64,000 nt of DNA. Source: Saxibacter everestensis. GTDB lineage: Bacteria > Actinomycetota > Actinomycetes > Actinomycetales > Brevibacteriaceae. The DNA is taken from the NCBI RefSeq assembly GCF_025787225.1, contig NZ_CP090958.1:3954550-4018549 (forward strand). Reading direction: 5' to 3'. Made by a program: the position numbers and the translations under genes. Below the pieces are notes generated by a model. That model was not told the DNA's origin, did not search any database, and saw only the letters and a list, made by a program, of their open reading frames with translations. Positions 8,014 through 16,958 of this stretch are shown one piece after another (within the stretch, counting starts at the first letter, position 1; every line of letters begins with the position of its first letter).

Positions 8014-9627
8014 TCATTCCAGCGGCAGTTCGATGGGCGGATCGGTGCCTGGGTCGGTGTGGTGCTGGTGTCTGGAGCTCATCCGTTCGCGAGTTGTTCC
8101 CGGGTGTGGGTGTGTCACGTGCTCAGGCGCCGGCCTTCGGGGACGTTCGTGCGTGGTCCAGCGTGTGGGCTCGTTTGGGCTGCCTCGATCGGCGGGACCG
8201 CCGCGGTGTCGTCGTTGCCGGTTTGTGCCGCTGGCGCTGTCGTTCCGACCATTGCCGCTGGCGCTGTCGTTCCGACCGCTGCCGCTGCCGCTGCCGCTGT
8301 TGTTACGGCTGTGTCGTTGTTGGAAGTTGTGGTCGCCGATCGGGGTGCCATCGCGGGTGGTGAAGCGGTATCCGCCGGGGATGGAGGTGATGATGGTGCC
8401 GGTGGCGTGGACTCGGTGGTGGTGGAACGAGCAGAACAGGATTCCGTTGTCGATGCTGGTCAGGCCCTGGTCGGCTTTCCATTCATCGATGTGGTGTCCG
8501 TCGGTGAAGTGTGCAGGCATTCCGCAGGCCGGCCAGGCGCAGTGTCCGTCCCGTAGCTGCAGGGCTTTCCGTAGGGCGTGGGAGAACGTTCGGACGTCTC
8601 GGCCGAGGTTGATCGGCTGGTCGTCGGCGTCGAGGACGGCGCGCATCAGGATCGAGTCACAGAGTATGAGGTCGAGCTCGGTAGGCGGGATCGGCACCGT
8701 ATTGCCCATCACCGGCCCCGAACCACCCGCGGCGGCGCGGTCGGCATCGGCCATCGGCGCTGCTGGAGGGTCCGCGCTGTCGGTGTTGGGTGCGGTTTTC
8801 CAGGTGGCCCATTGTTCCCGGCTGAGGGTGATCATTACGTGTGGGCGGATGTGCCCGCCGGGTTTGAAGTCGCCGTGGTCGAGGAGGGTTTTCGCAAGGG
8901 TGGTCAACGCGTCGGCGCAGAGTTGGTCCCGGGTCCGTTCGTCCCCCGCCGCGGGGCGTGGGGACGCGGCGTTGAGCGCTGTCTCCAGGTATTGCCCGGC
9001 CAACGGGTCGACCAGTGCTTCCAGGAATACCCCGCCGTTGCGGCGAGAGAGTCTGGCGTAGCGGCGTTGCCGGACCGCATCGTGATCGCGCTGTAGTTTC
9101 TCGCGGTCGATCCCGGCCATTCGTTGTCGCAGGGCCTTGCCGAATGCTCCCGCGTCGGCGTGCTTGGCTGACTGTAGGAGCTCTGCCTGGCCCTGCGCGC
9201 TGGTCAGGGTCTCGCGTTGGACCTCAGAGGCGTGCTCGAACTGCCGGGAAATCACCCGCGCATGCTCGGAACTGAGCTGCCCGGTGTCCAGTGCTTCACC
9301 GACCGCGGGTAGTTCGTCCAGGGTGCGGGCCAGGGCCAGGTCGGCCTTCGCTTTGCCGTAGCCGGTCCGACTGTGCCGGCCCAGCCAGGACGCGATGTTC
9401 GGCTCTCCGTCGGCGGCCCAGTCCCTGGTTTTCTCTTCGGCGGCGATCACCCGGGAACGGTGGAGTTCGATCTGGCCGGCCAGATCGTCCAACGTGGTCA
9501 GCACGGTGCGCCGGGAGTTCCGATCCCAGCCGCCGACCACAGCAGCAGTCGAACGGCCCAGTACGCCACTCAGCGTCCGGGCAGCAGCCAGAACATCAGC
9601 TGCGTTCCCCGCATCTGCCTCGTCCAT
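8014..9627 (-). CDS. DUF222 / HNH endonuclease-domain protein
   Basis: About 537 residues. The N-terminal two thirds are the helical DUF222 (13E12-repeat) region. A C-terminal HNH module has CAWPAC, then HHIDEWKADQG and CSFHHHRVH, giving the zinc CxxxxC...CxxH pattern and catalytic His. A Ser/Gly/Asn-rich linker with GSGSGSG and RNDSASG repeats and a His/Pro-rich tail follow. Start ATG 9627 is preferred because a GGGAAG-like site precedes it; ATG 9657 is also in frame. These proteins occur in many copies in actinobacterial genomes with no proven role; their repeated domain makes them recombination partners rather than true mobile elements. Confidence 0.85.
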   Translation of the reverse strand: MDEADAGNAADVLAAARTLSGVLGRSTAAVVGGWDRNSRRTVLTTLDDLAGQIELHRSRVIAAEEKTRDWAADGEPNIASWLGRHSRTGYGKAKADLALARTLDELPAVGEALDTGQLSSEHARVISRQFEHASEVQRETLTSAQGQAELLQSAKHADAGAFGKALRQRMAGIDREKLQRDHDAVRQRRYARLSRRNGGVFLEALVDPLAGQYLETALNAASPRPAAGDERTRDQLCADALTTLAKTLLDHGDFKPGGHIRPHVMITLSREQWATWKTAPNTDSADPPAAPMADADRAAAGGSGPVMGNTVPIPPTELDLILCDSILMRAVLDADDQPINLGRDVRTFSHALRKALQLRDGHCAWPACGMPAHFTDGHHIDEWKADQGLTSIDNGILFCSFHHHRVHATGTIITSIPGGYRFTTRDGTPIGDHNFQQRHSRNNSGSGSGSGRNDSASGNGRNDSASGTNRQRRHRGGPADRGSPNEPTRWTTHERPRRPAPEHVTHPHPGTTRERMSSRHQHHTDPGTDPPIELPLE

Positions 9628-10095
9628 CGTCACGCTTCCCGTCCCTGGATATATCATGCCAATACATTCAGCAATAAGACTGCCAGTCGTTCTATTAATA
9701 ACCGTACAACGTGGCACCGACAGTCACTCCAAACCGACCTGACCAACGCCAGCTCGGGCAGCCCCGACACTGTTCAAGCAGGTTCATTCGCCGGGCCCGG
9801 CCTTCGAAAAGCGCCGCCGGTATACTCGAACAGCACGGCGATGGATCTCGCCGAGGCGCCTGCGCCTAAACCGTCCTCCGGCTGATGGTTTCTGCTCAGC
9901 TGGTCGAGAAACTCACCGGTCGAGAGGCCGGTGGTGGTCGACAACCCGACGCTGGTGCCAAGACCAGGTGGGCCGGCAAACCGCCAGCCCCGAGGCCCGG
10001 TGCCCTCGACAGATCGGCTGATCGGACCGTTCGCCCGGGCCGCGTCGGTGTGTTTGAGTTCGTCGTCGTTCGGCCCTCCGAACAGAAGGGACTTT
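9628..10095. other. Intergenic region with promoters and the fluoride riboswitch
   Basis: No gene is seen in this 468-base gap. It holds the upstream region of the DUF222 gene (with an AT-rich TGATATATC stretch near 9649-9657), the fluoride aptamer at 9836-9895, and a 200-base GC-rich leader before crcB. The leader contains several strong inverted repeats, for example GGTCGAG and CTCGACC-type elements, that could form the expression platform. Confidence 0.6.
9836..9895 (+). ncRNA. Fluoride riboswitch (crcB RNA motif)
   Basis: The sequence CGGCGATGGATCTCGCCG (9836-9853) forms the P1 stem with the conserved GATGG loop. It is followed by a small extra hairpin (AGGCG-CCTG-CGCCT), the conserved AAACCG, a CCG/CGG stem, and CTGATGGTTTCT (9882-9893). 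The loop GATC can pair with GGTT in the last segment to make the family's pseudoknot. Fluoride binding would turn on the two crcB genes 200 bases downstream. The match to the motif and the gene context support each other. Confidence 0.85.
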
Positions 10096-10620
10096 GTGAA
10101 AACAACCCGCAAGGCCCGCCTTCGAATCGCCCTGATCCTTATTGTTGTGGCGGGCGGAACCATCGGCACCGGATTGCGGTACGGGCTGTCCCTGTTGCTC
10201 CCAACCTCGGAGCATGGCTGGCCGACGGCGACAATGTCGGCGAACCTTCTCGGTGCCCTGGCGCTCGGCGTATTACTGGAGGCCCTGGTGCGACGCGGAA
10301 GCGAGTCGGTGCGCGGCCGCTTCGTCCGGCTCGGTATCGGCACCGGGGTACTGGGCGGGTTCACCACCTTCAGCAGTCTGGCGATCGAAACCGAGCGCCT
10401 GATCGCCGACGGACGCTACCTGGCTGGCGCGGGCTACGCAATCGGTAGCATCCTGGCCGGCTTTCTGCTCTGCCTGGTCGGTGTCATGCTTGCCGCAAAA
10501 GGACACCAGTGGCGACAATCGCGGCTGCCGATTGATCCCGACTCGGACGTCGGACAGCGGATCCAGAACGACGGACGCCCCGCGGCGAGGCGTGCCCGGG
10601 ACCCAAGGGAGCTGCCATGA
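10096..10620 (+). CDS. crcB: Fluoride ion transporter CrcB/Fluc, first subunit
   Basis: About 174 residues. GTG 10096 is chosen as start because AGAAGGG precedes it and the protein then begins just before the first helix (ALILIVVAGGTIGTGLRYG). Four hydrophobic helices carry the family signatures: the G-x-GxxxRY opening, the central TMSANLLGALALG with the conserved Asn, and GGFTTFSSLAIET with the phenylalanine box. The C-terminal tail is longer and more polar than usual. The stop overlaps the next gene by ATGA, so two different subunits should form an antiparallel heterodimeric fluoride channel. Control by the upstream riboswitch is likely. Confidence 0.9.
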   Translation: MKTTRKARLRIALILIVVAGGTIGTGLRYGLSLLLPTSEHGWPTATMSANLLGALALGVLLEALVRRGSESVRGRFVRLGIGTGVLGGFTTFSSLAIETERLIADGRYLAGAGYAIGSILAGFLLCLVGVMLAAKGHQWRQSRLPIDPDSDVGQRIQNDGRPAARRARDPRELP

Positions 10621-10994
10621 CGTTCCTGCTCGTAGCCCTGTGCGGCGGCGTCGGAGCCATGGTTCGGTTTATCGTGGACAGCCTGATCAAGGCCAGGTGG
10701 GATTCGGATTTCCCCGCCGCGACAGTCATCATCAACGTCAGCGGTTCGTACCTCATCGGGTTGATAACTGGGGCAACGGCGTTTGGCGGCGCACAATCAT
10801 GGCACCTGTTCGTCGCGGTGGGCTTTTGCGGAGGCTATACGACGTTCAGCGCTGCCATGGTGGAAACCGTCCGTCTGATCCAGGCGCAGCGGATCCGGCT
10901 GGCATTTCTCAATGCCTTCGGCAGCCTGGCCATGGCCATCGCGGCGGCGATTGCTGGCATCGCCACCGTCGCTGGCGTGTCCGCGTTGTGGTAG
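10617..10994 (+). CDS. crcB: Fluoride ion transporter CrcB/Fluc, second subunit
   Basis: A 125-residue, four-helix protein of standard family length. It has GGVGAMVRF at the start, INVSGSYLIGL with the conserved Asn in helix 2, and CGGYTTFSAAMVE in helix 3, the pore-lining phenylalanine segment. It overlaps the first crcB by four bases (ATGA), so the two are translationally coupled. In high-GC Gram-positive bacteria, paired crcB genes encode the two orientations of one dual channel in the cytoplasmic membrane. Confidence 0.92.
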   Translation: MTFLLVALCGGVGAMVRFIVDSLIKARWDSDFPAATVIINVSGSYLIGLITGATAFGGAQSWHLFVAVGFCGGYTTFSAAMVETVRLIQAQRIRLAFLNAFGSLAMAIAAAIAGIATVAGVSALW

Positions 10995-11076
10995 CTGAGG
11001 CTTGCGGGCAAACGGAGCGACGGCTTATTGTTTCCAAAGTCTCCCGCGCAATGGCGCGGTACCGGGAAAGGACGAA

Positions 11077-11757
11077 ATGCTCGGACTTTTGAGGGTTCTC
11101 ATTCTGGCGCCACTGTTTCGAGTTGCCTTTCGCCCGACCGTGATTGGCCGGCGTAACGTCCCGCGACGCGGTCCGGTAATCATTGCCAGCAATCATCTGT
11201 CCTTCATTGACAGCGTCGTGCTGACGCTTCTCGCGCCGCGCCGGGTTGCCTTCCTGGCCAAGTCCGAATACTTCACGGGGCGCGGCCTCAAGGGCTGGAT
11301 TTCCCGGACCTTCTTTACTGCTGTCGGTGCCATCCCGGTGGACCGAGGCGCCATTCAGGCCGCGCGCGATTCGCTGAAGCGCGGCCAGCAGACACTTGAG
11401 GCCGGCCACGCTTTCGCGATCTACCCGGAAGGAACCCGATCACGAGATGGCCGCCTCTACAAGGGCAGGACAGGCGTGGGCTGGCTTGCGACGGCTACCG
11501 GTGCGCCGATTGTTCCGGTTGCGCTTGCTGGAACTGAAAACCTCCAGCCTGTCGGCAAACGATGGTTGCGGAGGGCCAAGGTGACCGTGAAGTTCGGCAA
11601 TCCGATTTGGCTCCAGGACATTGAGCTGCCACAGGCGCAGGCACAAGTCAGACGGGCGTTGACCGATGCCGTGATGGGCAAGATTCACGGCCTCTCCGGG
11701 CAGGAACTGGCCGACAGCTACAACGTCCCGCCCAACAAGGACGCGATCGAAGGCTGA
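11077..11757 (+). CDS. 1-acylglycerol-3-phosphate O-acyltransferase (PlsC family)
   Basis: A 226-residue acyltransferase. Catalytic motif I is NHLSFID (NHx4D, about residues 39-45), the substrate-binding motif is YPEGTRSRDG (about 119-128), and a hydrophobic N-terminus (LGLLRVLILAPLF) would dip into the membrane. It would transfer an acyl chain to lysophosphatidic acid at the cytoplasmic face. ATG 11077 follows AAAGGA seven bases upstream, which favours it over earlier in-frame starts. It stands alone after the crcB pair. Confidence 0.88.
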   Translation: MLGLLRVLILAPLFRVAFRPTVIGRRNVPRRGPVIIASNHLSFIDSVVLTLLAPRRVAFLAKSEYFTGRGLKGWISRTFFTAVGAIPVDRGAIQAARDSLKRGQQTLEAGHAFAIYPEGTRSRDGRLYKGRTGVGWLATATGAPIVPVALAGTENLQPVGKRWLRRAKVTVKFGNPIWLQDIELPQAQAQVRRALTDAVMGKIHGLSGQELADSYNVPPNKDAIEG

Positions 11758-11837
11758 GCCTGAGCGACCCTGGCCCGGCTAGGCGCCAGTGCACAGTCAG
11801 GAAAAGAGGCGCCGACGGCGCTGGATAGGCTGGGCGG

Positions 11838-13262
11838 ATGGACACTGAGCTCAAGGCATTCATGGCCACATTCGCGCGCTTTATCGAATTCGCCAATGAT
11901 CAACAGAACCACGATGCGGGCGGCCCTGCCATTCATCAGGCGCTCAGCGACTATCTGAACTGTGATGCCGGCAAGGTTCCCGTAGTCGTCAAGGACTTCC
12001 CTGCGCACCGTCATGCAGACATCGATGTTGCGCTCAGCGTCTTAGCCGAATCCGACCCTACCGGTGGGGCTCAACTCCTAGGTGTGGCGGGCGGCCAGGA
12101 ACGCATGCACACCTCCCTCTCTGAAATGATCCGGGTCTCATCGACATATGGACAGTTTGGTGTCGGCACGGTCGATTACGTGTCAGTGCCGATTGGTCCG
12201 GACGAACGTCGAAAGGTCGTGGGCTTCGGGCTGTGGTTGATGACGTTCAAGGAGCACAGGATCGGCGTGTTGCTCCGGGGACCGAATCCCGAGTTCGGCT
12301 CGACCAACGCTCGAATCGAGCTGGTCTGCTGTGACGATGAGATCGGCGATCTGTTCCTGGGAGCCGTAGCTCGCCTTGGCAACGAAAGAAGTCTGCTGAG
12401 GGGCCAAATGATCTCGCTCGGTAGCTCGGACTACGATGATTCGACCGCTTTGATGACGTTTCACCGCCGACCAGCGGTCTCAGCCGGGGACGTAATTTTG
12501 CCGGAGGGCCTATTGCGCCGGATCGAGCGACACGTGGTGGGAGTGGGCAGGCACGCCGAAAAACTCAAGGCCGCTGGTCAGCATCTCAAACGAGGCGTAC
12601 TCCTCTACGGTCCGCCCGGGACTGGAAAGACCCACACTGTTCGGTACCTCGCATCGCAGAGCAGCGAGGCCACCATCATCATGTTGTCGGGCACAGCGCT
12701 ATCGGCAATCAGTTACGCCGCCGAAACTGCCCGCGCCCTGCAGCCGTCGATTGTGGTCCTTGAAGACTGCGATCTAGTCGCCCAGGACCGGTCGATGATG
12801 GGTGAGGACTCTGCTCCCTTGCTCTTCGAGGTGCTCGATGCTCTCGACGGCCTGGCGAACGACGCCGATGTTGCCTTTCTGCTCACGACGAACCGAGCGG
12901 ACATCCTGGAGCCGGCGCTTGCGCAGCGCCCCGGCCGAGTCGACCTCGCGGTCGAAATCCCACTGCCTGGTTACGACGATCGAGTGCATCTCTTCGACTT
13001 GTATGCGAAATCGCTCAAGTTCAGTCGGTCTGCGCTGTCGGCCGCAGCAGAAGCGACCGAAGGGACACCGGCATCGTTTGCAAAGGAGCTGATTCGTCGT
13101 GCGGTGTTGATCGCGGTCGAAGACGGCCGGGAACCGGGCGACGACGATCTTCGACGAAGCGCTGACGAGCTCGGCAGCGACCGGGAAGCCTTTACCCGCG
13201 GTCTTCTCGGGATGCGTGCATCCGATGAAGAACTCGAAGAAGACGATCTCGAGTTCGCCTGA
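11838..13262 (+). CDS. AAA-family ATPase with an unrecognised N-terminal domain
   Basis: A 474-residue protein. Residues 1 to about 215 match no fold I can name (possibly the actinobacterial DUF5925 type). The classic AAA domain follows: Walker A GPPGTGKT near 258-265, Walker B IVVLEDCD near 304-311, sensor 1 TTNR near 349, and the arginine-finger segment QRPGRVD near 360. The C-terminus is strongly acidic (DEELEEDDLEFA). Family relatives are protein remodelling ATPases, usually hexameric. No partner gene adjoins, and the target cannot be inferred. Confidence 0.82.
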   Translation: MDTELKAFMATFARFIEFANDQQNHDAGGPAIHQALSDYLNCDAGKVPVVVKDFPAHRHADIDVALSVLAESDPTGGAQLLGVAGGQERMHTSLSEMIRVSSTYGQFGVGTVDYVSVPIGPDERRKVVGFGLWLMTFKEHRIGVLLRGPNPEFGSTNARIELVCCDDEIGDLFLGAVARLGNERSLLRGQMISLGSSDYDDSTALMTFHRRPAVSAGDVILPEGLLRRIERHVVGVGRHAEKLKAAGQHLKRGVLLYGPPGTGKTHTVRYLASQSSEATIIMLSGTALSAISYAAETARALQPSIVVLEDCDLVAQDRSMMGEDSAPLLFEVLDALDGLANDADVAFLLTTNRADILEPALAQRPGRVDLAVEIPLPGYDDRVHLFDLYAKSLKFSRSALSAAAEATEGTPASFAKELIRRAVLIAVEDGREPGDDDLRRSADELGSDREAFTRGLLGMRASDEELEEDDLEFA

Positions 13263-13393
13263 CGCCCGGACTGGGCGACCCGTCTCAGCACGAGATGGCC
13301 ACTCGACCCGCGATGGCTCCAGGAGACCCGCCCCGCGACGCCGCCCGGGCGTCCCCGACCCGGTGCCGAAAGCCCCAGGCGCTAAGAACCCTC

Positions 13394-14065
13394 CTAGCGA
13401 CCTCGGCTCCAGGCATCGGCGAGGATGTCCTGCACCTCGGCATCGCTCGTCTGGTCGAAGCTGATGTACGCCTGGCCGACCGAACCGAGATTCTTCGCCG
13501 ACCAGGGGCAGACCACCTCATTCGCCAATGTGCCGAGCCGTTCACAGGCCTTGCCAAGCCCGACCGGAACCACTGCGATCAGCCTCGCCGGTTTCTGCCG
13601 CCGGATGGCGGCTGCGGCGGCCATCATGGTCGAGCCGGTCGCCATCCCATCGTCCACCAGGATCACTGTGCGGTCGGTCAGGTCCAGCGGTTCACGGCCG
13701 GCGCGGTACACCGACTCGCGGCGCCCCAACTCGATCCGTTCGCGGGCAACGATTTCATCGAACGCGTCCTGTCCCGGTGCTAGCCGGGTCACGTCCATCA
13801 CGTCCTGGTTGAGCACCAGCTCCTCGACGCCCGCGATGGATGCCATAGCCCCCATCGCAAGCTCAGGCTGGTAGGGCACGCCGATCTTTCGCACCACTAC
13901 GACATCCAGTGGCGCGTCCATTGCCTGTGCGACCTCGGCCGCGACCGGCAGACCGCCGCGGGGCAGTGCGAGCACGATCACCCGGGGTCGTTCGTAGTCC
14001 GAAGTCAACCGGGCGGCGAGCTGCTGCCCGGCGTCGTGCCGGTCACGGTACCGTCGATCTCTCAT
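13394..14065 (-). CDS. Phosphoribosyltransferase-fold protein
   Basis: A 223-residue protein with the PRPP-binding loop VILVDDGMATGST at residues 134-146 and the family opening ALPRGGLPVAAEVA at 33-46. Stand-alone proteins of this type (the erythromycin-esterase-associated or ComF-unrelated group) are common in actinobacteria, sometimes with dienelactone hydrolase domains. They probably act on a purine-like base or have regulatory roles; the substrate is unknown. It is divergent from nothing nearby and convergent with the AAA gene. Confidence 0.8.
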   Translation of the reverse strand: MRDRRYRDRHDAGQQLAARLTSDYERPRVIVLALPRGGLPVAAEVAQAMDAPLDVVVVRKIGVPYQPELAMGAMASIAGVEELVLNQDVMDVTRLAPGQDAFDEIVARERIELGRRESVYRAGREPLDLTDRTVILVDDGMATGSTMMAAAAAIRRQKPARLIAVVPVGLGKACERLGTLANEVVCPWSAKNLGSVGQAYISFDQTSDAEVQDILADAWSRGR

Positions 14066-14105
14066 GGTGGCCTCCAGCCCCGGCGCCGCATCGACACCGG
14101 ATGAG

Positions 14106-15716
14106 TCACGGTTTGTCGTCGCGCAGTTTGAACCTCCGGACCTTGCCGACGCTCGTCCGGGGCAGTTCGGAAATCAGATGCCATTCGCGGGGCCTCGCCG
14201 CCGGGGCAAGATTCGAATCGGCCCAGGCCGCCAGCTGACCGGCGTCCGGTGCGTGGTCGGGATCGCGCGCCACGACGTAGGCAATCGGCACCTGATCCCG
14301 AATCGGATCCGGCTGCGCCAGCACCGCGACCTCGAGGACGCCAGGTGCTCCGGACAGCGCAGCTTCGACCTCGGTAAGACTCACATTCTCGCCGGCGACC
14401 TTGATCACGTCATCGATCCGGCCGACGAATCGGAAGCTGCCGTCATCCATCACCGAAACCAGGTCGCCTGTCTTGAACCAGCGTTTCCGGTCCACGGTCC
14501 GAAATGCGTTCTCGGTCGTCCCTGGGTCATCCAGATAGCCGGTGAAGATGTCTCCGCCCGGCACTCCATGCAATGCCAGCAGCCCAGGTTCGCCCTGCGG
14601 CACCGGCTCGAAGGTCCAGGGATCGACAACCGCTACCTCCCGGCCGGGAATTGGCGTGCCAATCACGTCGTGGCGCGGAGCCTCACTCATATCGGCGGTG
14701 ACAATCGCGACCGTCTCGGTCATTCCATATAACTGCCTGGGCCGGCAGCCGATGTAGTCGGTGAACTCCCGGAAATGCGACTCGGCCAGACTCTGCGCGA
14801 ACCACAGGTGCCTAAGCTGCAGCCGCGGAGCGTCAGCCGGACGGCGGGCGAGGATCATCCGGATTGGCGCCGCGAACAAGCTGGCGTGGGTCGCCGCCAG
14901 ATCGTGCGCCTGCTGGCACCAGCGCGAGGCCGAGAACGTCGAGGTCAGTGCGACACTCGCGCCGACCGCAATCGCCGGCGCGAAGCAGTAGTACTGGGCA
15001 TTTGCGTGGAACAGGGGCAGGGTGACCAGCCAGCGGTCCTCGGGTTGCAGGTCGATGATCGTCGACATCGCGGATGAAACCGAGGCGTAATTGGCCTGGG
15101 TCAGCACTACTCCTTTGGGTGCTGATGTCGTGCCCGAGGTGAACATGACAGCCAGCCGATCGCTCGGCACTGACCGGGAGCTTTGCGTACTGACGGCCGA
15201 GTCTTCAACGCCTGCGCCACCTGCATCGGTGCCCGATGTAAGCGCTGAGCCGTCTTCGACGTCGGCGGCAGTCTCGGTGAGTTCAATCAGATTGGCGAGC
15301 TGCTCGATCGCGCCCTCGCGGTACACCTCACCGCGCTCGGCCGCATAGATGCCGACCTTGGGCCGAGTCCTGGAGATCTGGCTCGCGATGTCGCGCGCGC
15401 TGGATGCCGGGTCCACCGGCACTATCCAGGCGCCGAGTTTTGCCGCGGCGAGCCAGACGGCGACGAACGCCGGTGAGTTCCTTAGCGCAAGGTGGATCGA
15501 GGTTCCGGGCTGAACGCCTCGTGCGGTCAGGCTGGCGACCACCCGGTCTACGATTCGGTCGAATTCGGCGTAGCTCCAGAACCGATCCCCGCCAACGGCT
15601 GCGTCCGTGTCTGCGTTTGCCGATTCGACTTGGTGAAACAGCAGGAAGATTCGCTCACCGTGCTGTGAGACGGTGTTTTTCCAGACCTGGTCGAAAGTCA
15701 GGGGCTGCTCCGTCAT
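14106..15716 (-). CDS. AMP-binding acyl-CoA synthetase / ligase
   Basis: An ANL-superfamily enzyme of about 536 residues. The phosphate-binding loop is VMFTSGTTSAPKGVVLT near residues 195-211, the YGMTE motif near 335, the GWFKTGD-equivalent RWFKTGDLVS near 410, and the C-terminal catalytic lysine in TSVGKVRRF near 527. ATG 15716 is preferred to an in-frame ATG 12 codons earlier because GGAGG lies upstream. It would adenylate a carboxylic acid and load it on CoA; the acid is unknown. It runs opposite to the ECF sigma gene. Confidence 0.87.
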   Translation of the reverse strand: MTEQPLTFDQVWKNTVSQHGERIFLLFHQVESANADTDAAVGGDRFWSYAEFDRIVDRVVASLTARGVQPGTSIHLALRNSPAFVAVWLAAAKLGAWIVPVDPASSARDIASQISRTRPKVGIYAAERGEVYREGAIEQLANLIELTETAADVEDGSALTSGTDAGGAGVEDSAVSTQSSRSVPSDRLAVMFTSGTTSAPKGVVLTQANYASVSSAMSTIIDLQPEDRWLVTLPLFHANAQYYCFAPAIAVGASVALTSTFSASRWCQQAHDLAATHASLFAAPIRMILARRPADAPRLQLRHLWFAQSLAESHFREFTDYIGCRPRQLYGMTETVAIVTADMSEAPRHDVIGTPIPGREVAVVDPWTFEPVPQGEPGLLALHGVPGGDIFTGYLDDPGTTENAFRTVDRKRWFKTGDLVSVMDDGSFRFVGRIDDVIKVAGENVSLTEVEAALSGAPGVLEVAVLAQPDPIRDQVPIAYVVARDPDHAPDAGQLAAWADSNLAPAARPREWHLISELPRTSVGKVRRFKLRDDKP

Positions 15717-15879
15717 CAAGACCTCCGTCGCTCGCGCTGTGCTGCCATTCAATCATCGCCGGCGCAGATGGCGGAGGATCGATGGCCTATTTTTGTGCTA
15801 GACGTTAATCCCTCAAGTGCAATCGGAAATTGATATTGGCCGGGCCTCACGTTTTACCGCCAGGAGACGTCTACAGAGT

Positions 15880-16347
15880 ATGGGACTTAAACCGTTCGAA
15901 ATGATCGTCGCCGAGCATGGGCCGACGATACTTCGGGTGTGCCGGGCGATAGTGGGTCTCGACGATGCCGAGGATGCCTGGTCAGAAACGTTCCTCGCCG
16001 CCATGAAGGCCTATCCGGAACTGGACCGGGACGCGAACGTCGAAGCCTGGCTGGTCACGATAGCTAAACGAAAAGCCATCGACCAGCACAGGGCGAGGGA
16101 GCGTCATCCGGTGCCCGTCGACCAGCTGCCCGACCCGGTGCATCACGACGAGCACTGGTCCGATCACGAGGACCTGTGGCAAGCAATGAGCCGGCTGCCG
16201 TTGCAACAGCGTGAAGCGGTCGCCTATCACCACCTGGGCGGAATACCGTATGCCGAGATCGGCTCGATGCTCGGCAAATCGACCGAAGCTGCCCGAAGAT
16301 CGGCAGCCGATGGGATCAGGAAACTTCGAAGGGAAGTGTCTCCATGA
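15880..16347 (+). CDS. ECF-type RNA polymerase sigma factor
   Basis: About 155 residues with a region 2 (RVCRAIVGLDDAEDAWSETFLA, followed by NVEAWLVTIAKRKAID) and a region 4 helix-turn-helix (LPLQQREAVAYHHLGGIPYAEIGSMLG). ATG 15880 starts the family-typical MGLKPFEMIVAEHG; GTG 15817 upstream is also in frame. The stop overlaps ogt (ATGA). Sigma factors of this type sitting directly before ogt are seen in several actinobacteria, so it probably controls a small alkylation response; no anti-sigma gene is present. Confidence 0.85.
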   Translation: MGLKPFEMIVAEHGPTILRVCRAIVGLDDAEDAWSETFLAAMKAYPELDRDANVEAWLVTIAKRKAIDQHRARERHPVPVDQLPDPVHHDEHWSDHEDLWQAMSRLPLQQREAVAYHHLGGIPYAEIGSMLGKSTEAARRSAADGIRKLRREVSP

Positions 16348-16958
16348 ACAGGACATCGCCATCCGACGCCGAATTGCTGGCCCCGTTAGCGACAACGGAT
16401 GCCGCGACCTTGGCCAGGCTGCACGCCCGGCTGAGTGGCGAGGCCGGCCCCGCGGGTTTGCTCGATGTGGCCTACACGACTATAGATTCCCCGGTCGGCG
16501 AGCTGCTGCTCGCCGCCACCGAACGCGGACTGGTTCGGGTGGCCTACGCCCGTGAAGACCACGCTGCCGTGCTGGCCAAGCTGGCTGACAAGGTCAGTCC
16601 GCGAATCCTGCGTGCACCCAGGCGGCTTGAGACCGTCGTCCGGCAGTTTGACGAGTACTTTTCCGGCCGCCGCAAGTCCTTCGACCTGGACGTCGACCTG
16701 CAACTGGCCAGCGGATTCCGGCGCGAGGTGCTGGCCCACTTGAACGATATCGACTACGGTCATACCGCCAGCTATGCCGTGGTTGCAGCGCTCGCCGGAA
16801 ATCCAGGAGCTGTGCGCGCCGTCGGAACTGCCTGCGGGAAGAATCCGGTGCCGGTCGTCGTGCCGTGCCACCGCGTGGTGCGCTCGGACGGCAGCGAAGG
16901 CGGCTATGTGGGCGGACCGGTTGCCAAACACACGCTGCTGACCCTCGAGGCGGCGTGA
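16344..16958 (+). CDS. ogt: Methylated-DNA--protein-cysteine S-methyltransferase
   Basis: A 204-residue suicide repair protein that removes methyl groups from O6-methylguanine. The active-site motif is VPCHR with C175 as acceptor, preceded by the helix-turn-helix region TASYAVVAALAGNPGAVRAVG with the conserved Arg finger. The N-terminal 40 residues form an extra leader before DVAYTTIDSPVGELLLA. It overlaps the sigma-factor gene by four bases at its start and the alkB gene by one base at its end, so the three are one translation-coupled operon. Confidence 0.93.
   Translation: MNRTSPSDAELLAPLATTDAATLARLHARLSGEAGPAGLLDVAYTTIDSPVGELLLAATERGLVRVAYAREDHAAVLAKLADKVSPRILRAPRRLETVVRQFDEYFSGRRKSFDLDVDLQLASGFRREVLAHLNDIDYGHTASYAVVAALAGNPGAVRAVGTACGKNPVPVVVPCHRVVRSDGSEGGYVGGPVAKHTLLTLEAA

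Noticed and set aside
8014-9627. DUF222-HNH gene as an active homing element
   Set aside because: No intron, intein or target-site duplication is seen; the family is a multicopy actinobacterial protein without shown mobility.
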